NCBI GenBank assembly: GCA_022225965.2 | Contig: JAKJXP020000161.1 | Location: forward strand, 1-64,000 | From: Diatrype stigma | Lineage: Eukaryota; Ascomycota; Sordariomycetes; Xylariales; Diatrypaceae | Length of the DNA: 64,000 nt | Direction: 5' to 3' | Notes under the pieces: model-generated | Told to the model about the DNA's origin: nothing | The model's database searches: none | Seen by the model: the letters and a program-made list of their open reading frames with translations, nothing else | Translations under genes and position numbers: made by a program | Shown here: piece by piece, positions 1 through 10,137 of the stretch | Layout of the letters: the number at the start of each line of letters is the position of its first letter | Numbering within the stretch: position 1 is the stretch's first letter

Positions 1-355
1 TACGATTCCCGGGCAGATTACGTAATACAATATTTACCTAGCCCAATTCAAATAAGCAGCAAAAAGCAATTCCCTTAAAGGTCTCCGCGCGAAGCGCGGA
101 GCCGGCGTCAGCTGGTACAGACGACATTGAGGTAAAAACATATGGCTACTTATTCATTACTCATATCTCTCATTGATTTATCTGTGGTGCCCGTACATAT
201 ATGCATGGATTAATCACTTCGTCGGGTCACAGGATGCAATAACACAACCGGTAGCTCAGATAGGATTCTTCCATTCATGGCATGTATGTACATATGTATC
301 GCTTATATTCAAAAACGCAAATGGTATCTCTCGCAATTCGCTGGTGTTCCCTCCT
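1..355. other. Spacer 3' of the ferric reductase
   Basis: I see no gene here. The stretch is AT-rich 3' flank of the reductase that ends at 356 and contains one GC-rich hairpin at 83-101. Confidence 0.6.
83..101. repeat. GC-rich perfect hairpin
   Basis: Two 8-nt arms (CTCCGCGC and GCGCGGAG) flank a GAA loop. The core GCGAAGCG recurs in a second GC-rich palindrome near 5087-5094. Function is unknown; it may be an insertion scar or a short palindromic repeat. Confidence 0.6.
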
Positions 356-2332
356 TCACCACTCAAGTCTATCATCACATGTCAAGCGGACATCGAACCG
401 CTCGTTCCCCCTCCACACTTTCGATCCCGAATTGCAGGATGCCACGATGCTTCTCAAGTCGCTGATCATGCCACCAGGCCCGCTAGCATACACAACACTA
501 GGGCCCCTCACCGTGTTTTCCACGAACGTATTCACCAGCTCTTTCAGATCCGGGTGTCTATGGTAGTCCTCCCCGCCGATCTTCTGGACGTCTAGCGTCG
601 AGATTGACTGCGTGCCCTTCAAGGATGAATTCGAAGAAGACGTGGTGGCGGCTTCTTGAACGTCCGCTTCTTTCTCGATGGCCTTCTCGTCTCGGACCAG
701 TGTGGTCGTACTGGCCTGTTCCCTAGTGACGAAGATATGTATGGCTATCTGGTGAGTCTTGGCCGCACGTCGGATGACGTTGAGTTCTTTCTCTACCCAA
801 CGGATATCGTCCTTCCTCCTGACAGCCCAGAGCAGCTCTATCTTTCGATCTTTTGAAGCAGGCTTCTGTGCTAAGTCGAGGAGTACGGGGAGCACGTATG
901 TAAGACCTGTCCCACCCGCCACGCAAAGCACGTTTGTATCTGCCGTCAAGTCCTCGGAAATGGACTCGCCATAAGCGCCCTGTAAGATAACGGGTGTCGT
1001 GGCGTCCTTGGACTCTGAGAGCTTCTTAACAGCCAGCTCGGCAATCTTCTTTGTCTCTCCACCTTTGGCGCGGAATATATACGAATGTGCGACTGCCCCA
1101 TTTCGTACCTCTGGGAGGTTCAAGGGTGTGAAAGGATGTGACTGCCAGATGCTTCCTTCGGTGAAGCACAGGTAGTAATGCTGTCCAACTTTCCAGGGCT
1201 CTTGGCGATGCTCAAAGTCTAAGCGGATCACATCACCGTGTTCCGGATCAGGGAATTGAGTCAGTCGGCCAGTTGCCGCCTTGAATCCCATCCGCTCCTC
1301 GGGCAAATATTGGTGATGGATTAGTGCCGTGCGAATAAGCCTTGCCAGTCGATCCAAGAACCAGAGAAGCAGTGACGGTAGCATGAAGCATCTTAACTGT
1401 TTCCAGTGGCCCCAGCACGCGCCGATGTAAACCATGGCCAAAACATAGTGAGCCTTGCGGAAGAACTCGTACCCTGTCAGCCGGATACCCCACCGCGTGC
1501 TCAGTGCGAAAATAAGAAGCAGCAGGATTTGAGCGACGATGCCCCAAATGATGTAGAGTTGAACGACCCATTCCCTGGCGGTTTGGGGTTGAGGCTGGTA
1601 GAGCTTGACCTCAACGATGGTCCATCCAATTGTATGCATGCTTCCCTGTATCACGATAATATATCCAAGCCATCGATGGAGGAAGTTGAAACTCTGGTAG
1701 GGTACTCCGGTGAGGAGCGAAAGGAGCGATTCCCTGCTCGCTAGCATGACAGATAGTGGCGTAAGAGCGTATGCAAGGACACCAACTCGGTCGGACCACG
1801 GTCCCAGACCGGAGCGTATATTGAAAAGGTCGGGGTGTTTTTTGACAGGTGTAACCCATTTTTCGTAGACGATACCGACATGAGTCCAGATCAGAAGATA
1901 GCCAGCTAGGATAGCCAATATCAGAACTTGTAATCGCGTCGTGCGACCGAAGATCGCTCTCGCAGCATCAGGAAGCAGATAGCGACGACCATGGGCAGCC
2001 AGTGTCCGCCTCAACCGTGAAGTCCCCGAGTTAGATGTCTTGAACGCATCGCCCTCCACGATGCCGGATGTGACTAATTCAACTTGTGGTGATGGGCAGA
2101 GTCTTCTAGCGATCGACCAAGCAAACACAATCCCCACAATCGTCGCCCACAAGATGGCGCAATATATCATGCCAAGGTCATGGCCACCATAGACAGCATC
2201 CAGGTATTCGCAAGAGCCTATGTCGTTTGTACAGGGAAGGACTCGGTCTACGTAACCCCAGTGAGGCTCCATGCCCTCTGCTGTGGTCGGATCCTGGATG
2301 TGTCGAACGCTGAGATGCTTGACTGTCTCCAT
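356..2332 (-). CDS. Ferric/cupric reductase transmembrane component (FRE family)
   Basis: This is a single-exon 658-residue membrane oxidoreductase predicted to move electrons from NAD(P)H through FAD and two hemes to extracellular Fe(III) or Cu(II). The N-terminal half is hydrophobic, with helices between roughly residues 50 and 340. Two histidine pairs with equal 14-residue spacing (about H219/H233 and H295/H309) fit bis-heme ligation. The FAD motif HPFTPL lies near 399-404, a VAGGTGLT nucleotide-binding motif near 470, and the closing YASGPGGM motif near the C-terminus. Length and domain order match the family. I took the first ATG because hydrophobic sequence begins soon after it. A copper transporter is divergently transcribed about 1.1 kb away, which suggests that reduced metal is handed to it. 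Substrate preference (iron or copper) cannot be read from sequence. Confidence 0.93.
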   Translation of the reverse strand: METVKHLSVRHIQDPTTAEGMEPHWGYVDRVLPCTNDIGSCEYLDAVYGGHDLGMIYCAILWATIVGIVFAWSIARRLCPSPQVELVTSGIVEGDAFKTSNSGTSRLRRTLAAHGRRYLLPDAARAIFGRTTRLQVLILAILAGYLLIWTHVGIVYEKWVTPVKKHPDLFNIRSGLGPWSDRVGVLAYALTPLSVMLASRESLLSLLTGVPYQSFNFLHRWLGYIIVIQGSMHTIGWTIVEVKLYQPQPQTAREWVVQLYIIWGIVAQILLLLIFALSTRWGIRLTGYEFFRKAHYVLAMVYIGACWGHWKQLRCFMLPSLLLWFLDRLARLIRTALIHHQYLPEERMGFKAATGRLTQFPDPEHGDVIRLDFEHRQEPWKVGQHYYLCFTEGSIWQSHPFTPLNLPEVRNGAVAHSYIFRAKGGETKKIAELAVKKLSESKDATTPVILQGAYGESISEDLTADTNVLCVAGGTGLTYVLPVLLDLAQKPASKDRKIELLWAVRRKDDIRWVEKELNVIRRAAKTHQIAIHIFVTREQASTTTLVRDEKAIEKEADVQEAATTSSSNSSLKGTQSISTLDVQKIGGEDYHRHPDLKELVNTFVENTVRGPSVVYASGPGGMISDLRSIVASCNSGSKVWRGNERFDVRLTCDDRLEW

Positions 2333-3454
2333 CTTGCCGGCCGTGGGAAGGACCTGCCTATCCAGTCTGTAACGAGGGTCTGGTCAGAGAGGACCGACGG
2401 CTGCGTAGCCGTGAATCGGTGACGTTGGTAAGGGTTCGTTGAAGTCGGCCAGGCGTATTCGTTAATCGTCTGATATCATTATGGAATAGGGCCAGGAACT
2501 AGGTGGGAGTTGTTAGATCTTAAAGTAAAGACTGTGAAACCTGAAGATGTGTCTAGATCCCAGGACACGTATCGGCGTAGGTGCCCGCCTCTATTAAACG
2601 GTCGCACCATCCTATCACTTAGACGACCTGCCACCCGAAGAAGGTTACCACTTGTGCGCACTGCTACGTACTACCCAGCTGTGTAGGGTAATGCCAATAC
2701 GGGACAATCAATTGACGAGCTGCCTAATATCTAGGGAGATCTATCCAGCCCTAGCCGCCTCGCAAGCCGGATGCGCAAGATCGTGGGAGTGGTTCGTTTC
2801 CTGGTAGTGGAGCATGTCATGTGGAGCAAGTGAGAAGAATTGAGCACGTTTCGAGATCCACATGGGACGCTATAGCGGGCTAGGCAATACCCACACGGAC
2901 CTAGCCGCTCCATTGCTGTACGTGGAATTATAGCAAGCCGTGCTATATGTTGCTATATGGCGACGGTGAATGGCTGCACTTCGGCGAGGAACCCGATCTT
3001 ATTACGTGCAGCAACCCCACATCCTTCGAGACCCCACGACCCTTGTGCCAGCTAGTGCTACCTACATATGCGACTTGCCTCCTAGGGGATGTGATGTTAT
3101 CCCGCCAAGGCTACACTAACGAAGATAAATGCTGCGTAAAGCAAGAAGGCCTGCGAGTAGCGGCGGCGAACTACAAGGAGTCGTAAAACGATAGGCTAGG
3201 CAGAACCTCTCAAATTAGCTCATATGTAGATTGTCTTCCTGCCTTGCGATAGACACCCAAATAAAGCTCAGTTCCAGTACTTCCATTAGATATCTCTTCC
3301 ACAACTTCAACTTGTCTCTTAGTTGCGCAGCCAAATTATCTAGTCAGGACCTATTTCTTAGCTCAAGTAAATCCGCAACTCACGAACTCTGAGCTATAGC
3401 CAAGCGATTGTATACCTGGGATTACCAATCTCGAGCTTGAACGACTCGCCCACT
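2333..3454. promoter_or_regulatory. Shared upstream region of reductase and copper transporter
   Basis: This 1.1-kb divergent intergenic region must hold both promoters. I found no convincing gene, no exact Mac1-type TTTGCTC element and no strong TATA box. The plus-strand 79-codon frame at 2947-3186 has no recognisable features. Confidence 0.5.
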
Positions 3455-4139
3455 ATGGATATGAGCAGTATGGATACGGGCGACAGCGATGCCTGCAAAG
3501 TTGATGTGAGTCGCCCAGAAGCTGTCTGCTAGAAATATTGAGAACAACAATAAACTAACGGACACAGATGCTGTGGAATTGGTACACGATTGATGCTTGT
3601 ACGTCCGGGACCAACCGAGATGAGAGAAATCCCCGCATTTGGAAGCTAACAGCACGTGCCCAGGCTTTCTCACTTCATCATGGCGGATCCGAAACGAGGG
3701 CATGATGGCCGCGACCTGCATCGGCGTGATACTGATGGTCGTGCTCCTCGAGTTCCTCCGCCGGCTCGGCAAGGAGTACGACGGGCTGATCCAGCGTCAA
3801 TTTCAACGGCACATTTCCGCGCGGGTGAAAACCACCCAGTCGTTGAGCGGTGGCTGCAATGCCGACCTGCCGGCGGCGGACCCGCGAACGGTCACGTTCC
3901 GGGCGAGCCCGCTGCAGCAGATCATCCGCTCCGTCATCCACGCGGCGACGTTCGGGCTCGCGTACCTCATCATGCTGCTCGCCATGTACTTCAACGGCTA
4001 TATCATCATCTCCATCTTCATCGGCGCGGGGCTCGGGAAGTTCTTCTGCGACTGGATGGTCGTCAAGGTCTTAATAGACGGCGACCAGAACGGGAAGGAC
4101 CCCGCGGGGATTGAGGAAACGACGGTGTGCTGTGGTTGA
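3455..4139 (+). CDS. Ctr-family copper transporter
   Basis: Exons 3455-3505, 3568-3598 and 3664-4139 give a 185-residue protein. Introns 3506-3567 and 3599-3663 have GTGAGT and GTACGT donors and CTAAC-type branch points. The short Met-rich N-terminus (MDMSSMDTG) leads to the Ctr2/Ctr3-type MLWNWYTIDACF segment, then TM1. A polar loop (about 75-105) follows. TM2 carries the MxxxM copper motif (MLLAM), TM3 the GxxxG packing motif (GAGLG), and the C-terminus ends in CC. These are the diagnostic features of trimeric Cu(I) channels. The second exon is only 31 nt, so an uncorrected reading frame misses the WNWYTIDA segment. Plasma or vacuolar membrane location is undecided. The divergent neighbour is a metalloreductase that could supply Cu(I). 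Confidence 0.93.
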
Positions 4140-5230
4140 CGGAATGGGACTGCTTTTTGACGGCAAAGGCATTTAGCGACGGAGTAAGGGAGCAGCTCTC
4201 GAATTTATGGGTTTTGCGGCATTTATTTACGATCAGTGTCATTAGAACTAACTATACCAGAGTCTTTGATGTATCATGTATACTCAACCTAATATCAGCA
4301 TCAGGCCAGTTCGCCAGTCCTTAGTTGCGATGGCCCTCTGAACGAATAGCTTGGCGGATTTCATACTGCTACAAAACTTGATTCATCCTGGAATTGTAGA
4401 ATGGGCGTGTTGAGTGTACAATGGATATTATTATGATACTCCGGTGGTGTTGAAATCGACCTGTATTATCTTGATTACTACGTAGGCATATATCAAATGG
4501 CTGGGGAGGCTGCGGTAGACAGCAGACATGGAAACTATTCTGAACGACAAAGTTAAGAACATTGATATTGACCTTCACTTCAGTGCCCTCACTCTTCCTC
4601 ATTTTTTAACTCCGTTCCCTATCCGCCTTTTCTTTCATTGCCTTTTTAGCTGTATGGTTGTTGTTGGGTGGCTAGTGCCTTCGTCATCCTATCCACACCA
4701 GTATATACCTAGGTAGGCTAGCTTTCACATTTAGCTTTATAGCTGTATTTTATATATCTATATATACCAATTTTACTACTTCCTCTCCCTTATTTCCTAT
4801 AGGTGACTTATATTGTACCTGTATTAGTTGTAGATCTCCTGTAAAAGTCAAGGGCATGATAGGAAATGACGATAGATTGAGTGTATTGAATATTACCAGT
4901 CCTAGGCATTATAAAATCCTAACACGGTTAGCCAATCACAAGAACTAGAGATAGGAGTAAGGTATGCAATTAATAATAGCAATACTACTACCACCAGAAC
5001 CACTTAGGCAAAGATGCCAAGGTCTGCTGTCTCGCTACAAATTCAGGTAGTACTAGTGGTAGTAGTTATCAACGCGGGAGGCGGCTGCGAAGCGTCGCCT
5101 CAGAGCCCCCCCTTGGGGCATACGGCCATGTTAGGCTAGGATGCTATACTAATATACATAGAAGCCAATCTTATGAATCTCATCCGAAGACACATCGCCT
5201 TATAGGCGGGCCAAAGTGTATCCCCCTCAG
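4140..5230. other. Spacer between copper transporter and HMG copy A
   Basis: This is convergent 3' flank, AT-rich in its middle (TATATATC runs near 4740-4770), with a GC-rich palindrome at 5078-5101. I see no credible gene. Confidence 0.55.
5078..5101. repeat. GC-rich palindrome with GCGAAGCG core
   Basis: The arms GAGGCG and CGCCTC enclose an imperfectly paired centre that contains GCGAAGCG at 5087-5094, the core of the hairpin at 83-101. It sits just 3' of HMG copy A. Confidence 0.45.
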
Positions 5231-6746
5231 CTACAAACCCAAGTCGCCGTAAAGGGAACCCCAAGTTTGATCCCCCTCATAACTTCCCTCCTCGTCGCCT
5301 GTACCGAAAAGAGCATTGAAGTCGGCATCCGGCTGAAAGCTGAATTGATCCTGTGGATCAATAGAGGAGACGTTATTCTCTAATATGCCTACGTCGGGGT
5401 TTGGTGCTGAGTCGTTACTCCAAATGTTGTTATCTTGGATAACAGTGGCATTCTCGGAAGGATGAGGCACGTTCAAATCCTTAGCAATTGCAACTTCTCC
5501 ATGGGATGCTTGGACTTGCTTCTGGGCACGCCGAATTATCTCGGATGAATTTCGTCGTTGTGGGCGCCACTCCGGGTGCTTCAACTTGAACTCCGCTGCG
5601 ATGCGGTCCGCGCGGCCCTTCCATACCTTCTTCTCTTGCCGAGATAGAGAAGCCCACATCTTGGAAGCTATCTTTGCTGTATCACGATGTTAGTATTACC
5701 ATGTGTATGAGACTTCCTGCGTAAACAGAGAGAGAGGAGGATAAAGAAACAAAAGTCAAAAGCTATGATACTTACACACTTCCGGGGCCTTGAGCCCGGG
5801 GTTTTGCATAAGGATAGAGGGCTGAACATGCATCCGGAACAGGCACCAGCAGTTCGGGGGTTTGGGAAGACCCGACTTTGGTGGCTTCGTTCTCGACTTC
5901 CGGGTCTTCGTGCCTGCAAGCACCGTCCTGCCCTGGTCCCCTGATGTTGTGTTTGTCTGTGGAGAACCGATGGATAACTAGTCCATGCCAGGTTCCTCTT
6001 TGACAGCGTCAACTGCGTTCATGTTGAATGGGGTTGTTACTAGTCCAGGTGCTGAGGCGATGACCGGTTCGGGTTGTTGTTGAGAAACAGGTTGCGGTTC
6101 GCCAATTGGCATGGCCAAGAAGTGCAATGAAGTTCTTTCGAAGTCGAGGGCAGATCCTAGATAGATTCTGTCGGCATACGATATATCCTGGGCGTAATGG
6201 ACATCGTTGGCGAAGATTGTCTGTCTATTGGTGTGTAAGTAGAGAGATAGGAAATCATACAGTAAGCACGTCCGTAGGTCTTGGTATACAACACTCGGGG
6301 GGTCATAAGGACATGAAAAAACGATGATAAAGAGAGGGGTACATGTAGGAAGAGGTGGCGAGGGAGATAAAGGGACTGTGGACGAAAGTAAAGCTAAGAT
6401 AAGGTAGGTAGGGTTGATCAAGGAGACGTCGTAGTGCTAACTTGGGGATGGAAGTTTCCGTGAATCGTTAAGCGACATACCTCATTAACGCGAGAAGCGC
6501 GTGCTTCTGCGTGAGATCCAATCTCTGAAAGCACGTTATAGGGACACTGATAATTCGATTGAAAAGATTTACCTGGACCTTGAGGTAGTCCCAGGTCGGT
6601 GCCATCTTCGCGGCCTCTGCCTCCACATCCTTGTTCACAAAACCATGGATCTGTATTTCTCTCTCTAGACCTGGCACCATATTATCCCCCAGGTGCCCAG
6701 GCGAAGCAGAAGCATGGCTTCCAATCAGGTCATTGGGAAATTCCAT
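5231..6746 (-). CDS. MATA_HMG-box protein, MAT1-2-1-like (copy A), with in-frame TAG
   Basis: In transcript order the exons are 6481-6746, 6224-5776 and 5676-5231: 387 codons including the final stop. Exon 1 ends with the family's N-terminal motif (WDYLKVQV...FNRIISVP). Exon 2 opens with a YAQD...DRIYLGS block and runs into a basic linker (PPKSG) and the first part of the HMG box (PKPPNCWCLFR). The HMG intron splits a Ser codon (T|CA), the position used in MAT1-2-1 genes. Exon 3 completes the box (SKIASKMW...PQRRNSSEIIRRA). A tail with ALFGTG and YGDLGL motifs follows and is shared with copy E. Codon 171 (5978-5980) is TAG; the frame is open on both sides. A VKEE sumoylation-like site lies just before it. 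DNA binding and a transcription-factor role are inferred from the box. Confidence 0.82.
5978..5980 (-). other. In-frame TAG in HMG copy A
   Basis: GAC-TAG-TTA within exon 2, codon 171, lies 31 codons before PPKSG. It is at the same place as the TAG codons in B, C and D and the TTG in E. See the findings for the editing/readthrough proposal. Confidence 0.9.
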
Positions 6747-6904
6747 CTTGGTAATGGAGGTAGTTCTGAGAAGCGTAGGAGAATTGATGGGAAGGGGAAT
6801 GATGGAATGAATGGTGAAGATACGGACAGGGTAATGACGGAAGGTTGAATGATGTAAGTGTAAAGGTGGAGGAAAATTGAATGAGAAGAAGGGAGAAGTG
6901 GTGC

Positions 6905-6913
6905 CTTAAGTAG
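6905..6913 (-). promoter_or_regulatory. CTTAAGTAG box upstream of copy A
   Basis: The plus-strand nonamer CTTAAGTAG lies about 160 bp upstream of the copy A ATG, followed by a T-run. The same nonamer is found about 200 bp upstream of copies C and D. It may be a promoter element kept by duplication, or simple sequence inheritance. Confidence 0.4.
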
Positions 6914-7802
6914 TTTTTCCAGTTGTGGTCTGCCCAGTAACTGATGGAGGTACCAACAACGTGCATTGGGCATGTGCCGAGAAGTATTACCTTCTAAACC
7001 TGGCAGGCTTGGTTATTCACTTTACCTACTACCGAAGGAGTTTTCCATATCGATTAAATAAAGTGGTTGGCCCCGAGCCGAGCAAGGCAGCTGACCTTCG
7101 CACAGTATGGCATGCCTATGAATGTATACAGTAACTTTGTGCTTTGGCCAACTACGTGAATATAACATCGTATTCGGTTTGCACAGTGCGTTGGACGTCG
7201 TGTATTTATAGTATTCGGGTGAAAGAAGTTCGACTTATGACTGTGATCCTATACAGTATCAATCCATGTACAATATCTTGGATGGTATTGCTTACCGAGC
7301 TGGTCACGCCTTAAGATGTACGTTGAACAAATACTATCGTTGGCCTTCTCGATCCTCAGTTTCAAACAAATTAGTTTGCCTGAAATTTTCAAGTAAGCTT
7401 CCAGGTGCTACTTTACCACCGTGATATCTGAAAATTTTGGCCTTACGCATCATATTTCATCACGAGTGGCAAGTTCCGATCTGTATCACCGTAGCTGCAC
7501 CAGGGACAAATGAGTATCATTCATCAAGGCTAGATAGGTCTGCTGAAGTAGCATATCTTAAATGGAAACTTTATACTTCTGGCACGCTTTTCAGAATGTA
7601 ATTGTGTTGCGTGGCTAGTGCCCTAGTGGCACTACCCACACCTAAGCAACCGCCTTCTAGCACTCCACCTGCTTAGATTCCTTTGAATCTACATCATCAG
7701 TTTCTTTCCTGCAGCTGCTTTCTGCTTTGCACCTGCAATAAATTGTGAGCTGGTACACACATAATGATTGGCAGCAGGGTGTAATTGGGAACGCCTGGGA
7801 GG

Positions 7803-7862
7803 CATAGCACCACTTGGACGTTATCAATCATGATAAAAGATAAGAGAGGAGATTTATTCAGC
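7803..7862. repeat. Duplicated 3'-flank block (copy 1)
   Basis: This block of about 60 bp begins CATAGCACCACTTGGACG and includes TTATCAATCATGATAA. It matches 9742-9801 with scattered substitutions. Both copies lie 3' of an HMG gene (B and C), consistent with a duplication unit that included the downstream flank. Confidence 0.7.
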
Positions 7863-8019
7863 GATTGTGTGGACTGTCCTAGAATACACTCAAGAGAAGT
7901 AGCGATAGGTACATAGTGGATGAATACAGATGTACGAAGTTATGAACCTAGGGCAAATTCGTACGTTCCATGAAACCCTATGTCATCCGCATGGTAACGC
8001 GAAGATAGTACATCACCAG

Positions 8020-9444
8020 CTACTGCTTCCCCTTCTTCGCCCGCTTCTGAATCTCTGAAGGCTTGCGGGGACTGTAGACATAATCTGGGTACATCAGACG
8101 ATGTCGCTCTTTCTCCGCCCTTTGACGTTGTCGCCAGGGCTCCTTCTGAGCTCCTGAATACCCCTTCCAAATCTTCCTAGCGGAAGAGACTACAGGGCCT
8201 GGTTAGTATGATCTTACGTTGAAACCTAGTAGTAGTACAGTACTCACTGACATCCTGTGCCTTCATGCCAGGATTCTGCTTCAGGATCTCGACCCTGATA
8301 TGCTGGAGAAAGATTATCCAGCTATTTCGCGGCCGGCGAATGCCGTTCTTGGGTTCCTTTGACCTGCTGGCTTTTACGTGACCAGACACCTGCTTGGGTT
8401 GCTCGCTTCCTCCGTTATTATCCGCCCCAGTCGAGGACACAGGCACCTAATCCATGTTCTGTTCGTAGGGGACATCACGCTCTTGGATCTTTGCCAAGCC
8501 ATTGGGCAGCTTTTGATCAGAGAACTTCTGCTCGGAAAGTATAATCTCGGGTAACTTCAACTCGGGCTCTTCGATCGAGATGGCTTTAAAGGCCGTCGGT
8601 AGAGTAATGAAGTGTGAGCCAGAACCCAGGTAGATTCGGTCAGGTAAGGTCAAGTCTTCGGTATAGATGAGGTCGCCCTTTCCAGTGGTGTACCTAATAA
8701 CATATATGTAAGGACCAAACAGTTAAGACAAAACAAGAAAATCCGCTAGGCTGGTACATATTATTCGATTTTACATTTGCAGAATCGTACAACAGCGTAA
8801 CATATCTGATCGGATGAAAACAAAATTTGAATGTAAATTGAGTTTGGGAATACTTACTGCATAAGTAAAAGTATCGTCTTCTTGTCCTCGACAGTCCAGT
8901 CTCGGAAGCAAGTAGCAGGGATGGAGATGATCTTGTTGAACGGGCTGATTTGGACTTTCAATTCATCCCAAACGCTCGAAACCTTGTGGTTTGGTCTGAT
9001 CGGCTGGAGAGGACCAAGGTTGGGCGATTGAATAGGTGGCATCGTAGCATTGCCACCATTGCCGTGATCAACTCCCCAGTAATCAGGTACCGGAGTATTG
9101 CCATTCAATGACAACATAGCATTGCCATCATCGCTGTAATCAGCGCCAAGGTTGAAGGATTGGGTGGATGGCGCAGTAACATTGCCATCATTGCCGTTAT
9201 CAACTCCCCAGTAATCTGGAGTTGCGGTGCTGCCATTCGATGGCATCGTAGACTCAATTCCCCAGTAGTCTGGAGTTGTGGTGCTGCCATTCGATTGGGT
9301 CGTAGAATCAATTCCCCAGTAGTCTGGAGTTGTGGTGCTGCCATTCGATTGGGTCGTAGAATCAATTCCCCAGTAGTCTGGAGTTGTGGTGCTGCCATCC
9401 GATGGGATCGTAGAATCAACTCCCCAGTAATCCATCTTGCACAT
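8020..9444 (-). CDS. MATA_HMG-box protein, MAT1-2-1-like (copy B), with in-frame TAG and N-terminal repeats
   Basis: Exons in transcript order are 9444-8858, 8693-8248 and 8189-8020: 401 codons including the final stop. The N-terminus is expanded by 18-residue repeats of the type PDYWGIDSTTQSNGSTTT (about residues 4-80). The shared block then follows (WDELKVQISPFNKIISIP...RDWTVEDKK). Exon 2 carries DRIYLGS, the TAG at 8447-8449 (codon 278), then EPKNG and the divergent box start RRPRNSWIIFLQH. The HMG intron is phase 1 but yields Ile (A|TC), not Ser. Exon 3 supplies SSARKIWKGYS and PRKPSEIQKRAKK and ends directly after the basic stretch, without the tail seen in A and E. ATG at 9435, three codons in, is an equally possible start. 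Confidence 0.8.
8447..8449 (-). other. In-frame TAG in HMG copy B
   Basis: GAT-TAG-GTG in exon 2, codon 278, is 30 codons before EPKNG. From the exon 2 start to the TAG there are 244 nt, identical to copy A. Confidence 0.9.
9202..9417. repeat. 54-bp coding minisatellite in copy B exon 1
   Basis: Four 54-bp units start at 9202, 9256, 9310 and 9364, with a partial fifth from 9418. They keep the reading frame and encode DYWG-centred 18-residue repeats. The two middle units are nearly identical, suggesting recent expansion. Single DYWG motifs occur in copy C, so the unit probably arose from an ancestral N-terminal motif. Confidence 0.9.
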
Positions 9445-9451
9445 AGAGATG

Positions 9452-9640
9452 GAGATGAAAGTAAAGAATCAATGTATTTGGATTGGTTCTTGGGATGGAG
9501 GTGAGTTGATGGTGGAGATGGAAGTAAAGAATCAATGTACTTGAATTGGTTCTTGGTACGGAGGTGAATTGATGGTAGAGATGAAAGTAAAGAATCAATG
9601 TACTTGGATTGGTTCTTGGGATGGAGGTGAATCGATGGTG
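9452..9640. repeat. 63-bp minisatellite, three copies, in the copy B leader
   Basis: Tandem units 9452-9514, 9515-9577 and 9578-9640 share the core GTAAAGAATCAATGTA followed by TTGGTTCTTGG. They sit immediately upstream of the copy B start, probably in the 5' UTR or core promoter. A single diverged copy precedes copy C near 11420-11460. Confidence 0.9.
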
Positions 9641-9741
9641 GAATTGATAATAGAACTGTTGGGGGAGTGTTGGTTGAAGGTTGGATGGAAGTAGTACTAC
9701 CGATTGATGGAAGTATTGCAATTGGTGGGCGGTGCTTAGAG

Positions 9742-9801
9742 CCATATCACCACCTGGACGTTATCAGCCATGATAATAGATAAGAAAAGAATTCATTCAG
9801 C
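9742..9801. repeat. Duplicated 3'-flank block (copy 2)
   Basis: This is the partner of 7803-7862, sharing CACCACTTGGACG / CACCACCTGGACG and the following TTATCA..CATGATAA segment. It lies 3' of copy C. Confidence 0.7.
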
Positions 9802-10137
9802 ACCTGTCGAAAATATATACAGGCACAAAGTACGGCTATAGATAGTAGGTTTATGAAGCATTAATACCTACATACAAAGTGATGAACCTATGAAAACTGT
9901 ACACCCCATAAGGCCATATACCGCCTGAATCTTAACGCGAAGACTTCCAACTCTCTCAACAGCATTGGTGACGGTGCTTTCATGTGACCAGTTGGTACCA
10001 TCAACGGCCTATTTGTTTCCAGCCGTGACTCATTTTCTTGGTGTTGCCAAGCTCTCAGCCCGTAGCCTCCGCCAGATTCTCCAAGTTACTCTCAATATGA
10101 TCGAGGACAGAGTCCGTATACATACAGCCGGATATAT

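Larger units (their letters stand above)
6747..8019. other. Spacer: promoter of copy A and 3' flank of copy B
   Basis: The first 200 bp hold the copy A upstream region with a CTTAAGTAG box at 6905-6913. At 7803-7862 there is a block repeated at 9742-9801. I see no gene. Confidence 0.5.
9445..10137. other. Spacer: upstream of copy B and 3' flank of copy C
   Basis: It contains the 63-bp triplication at 9452-9640 and the duplicated block at 9742-9801. A degenerate match to the CTTAAG box lies near 9735. I see no gene. Confidence 0.55.

Noticed and set aside
5941..6000. An intron that would remove the TAG in copies A-D
   Set aside because: Donor-like sequences differ between copies (GTTAGG in C and D, none comparable in A or B), and available AGs give lengths of about 26-36 nt in C. 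The frame is already continuous across the TAG in all four, so an intron would have to be frame-neutral in each.
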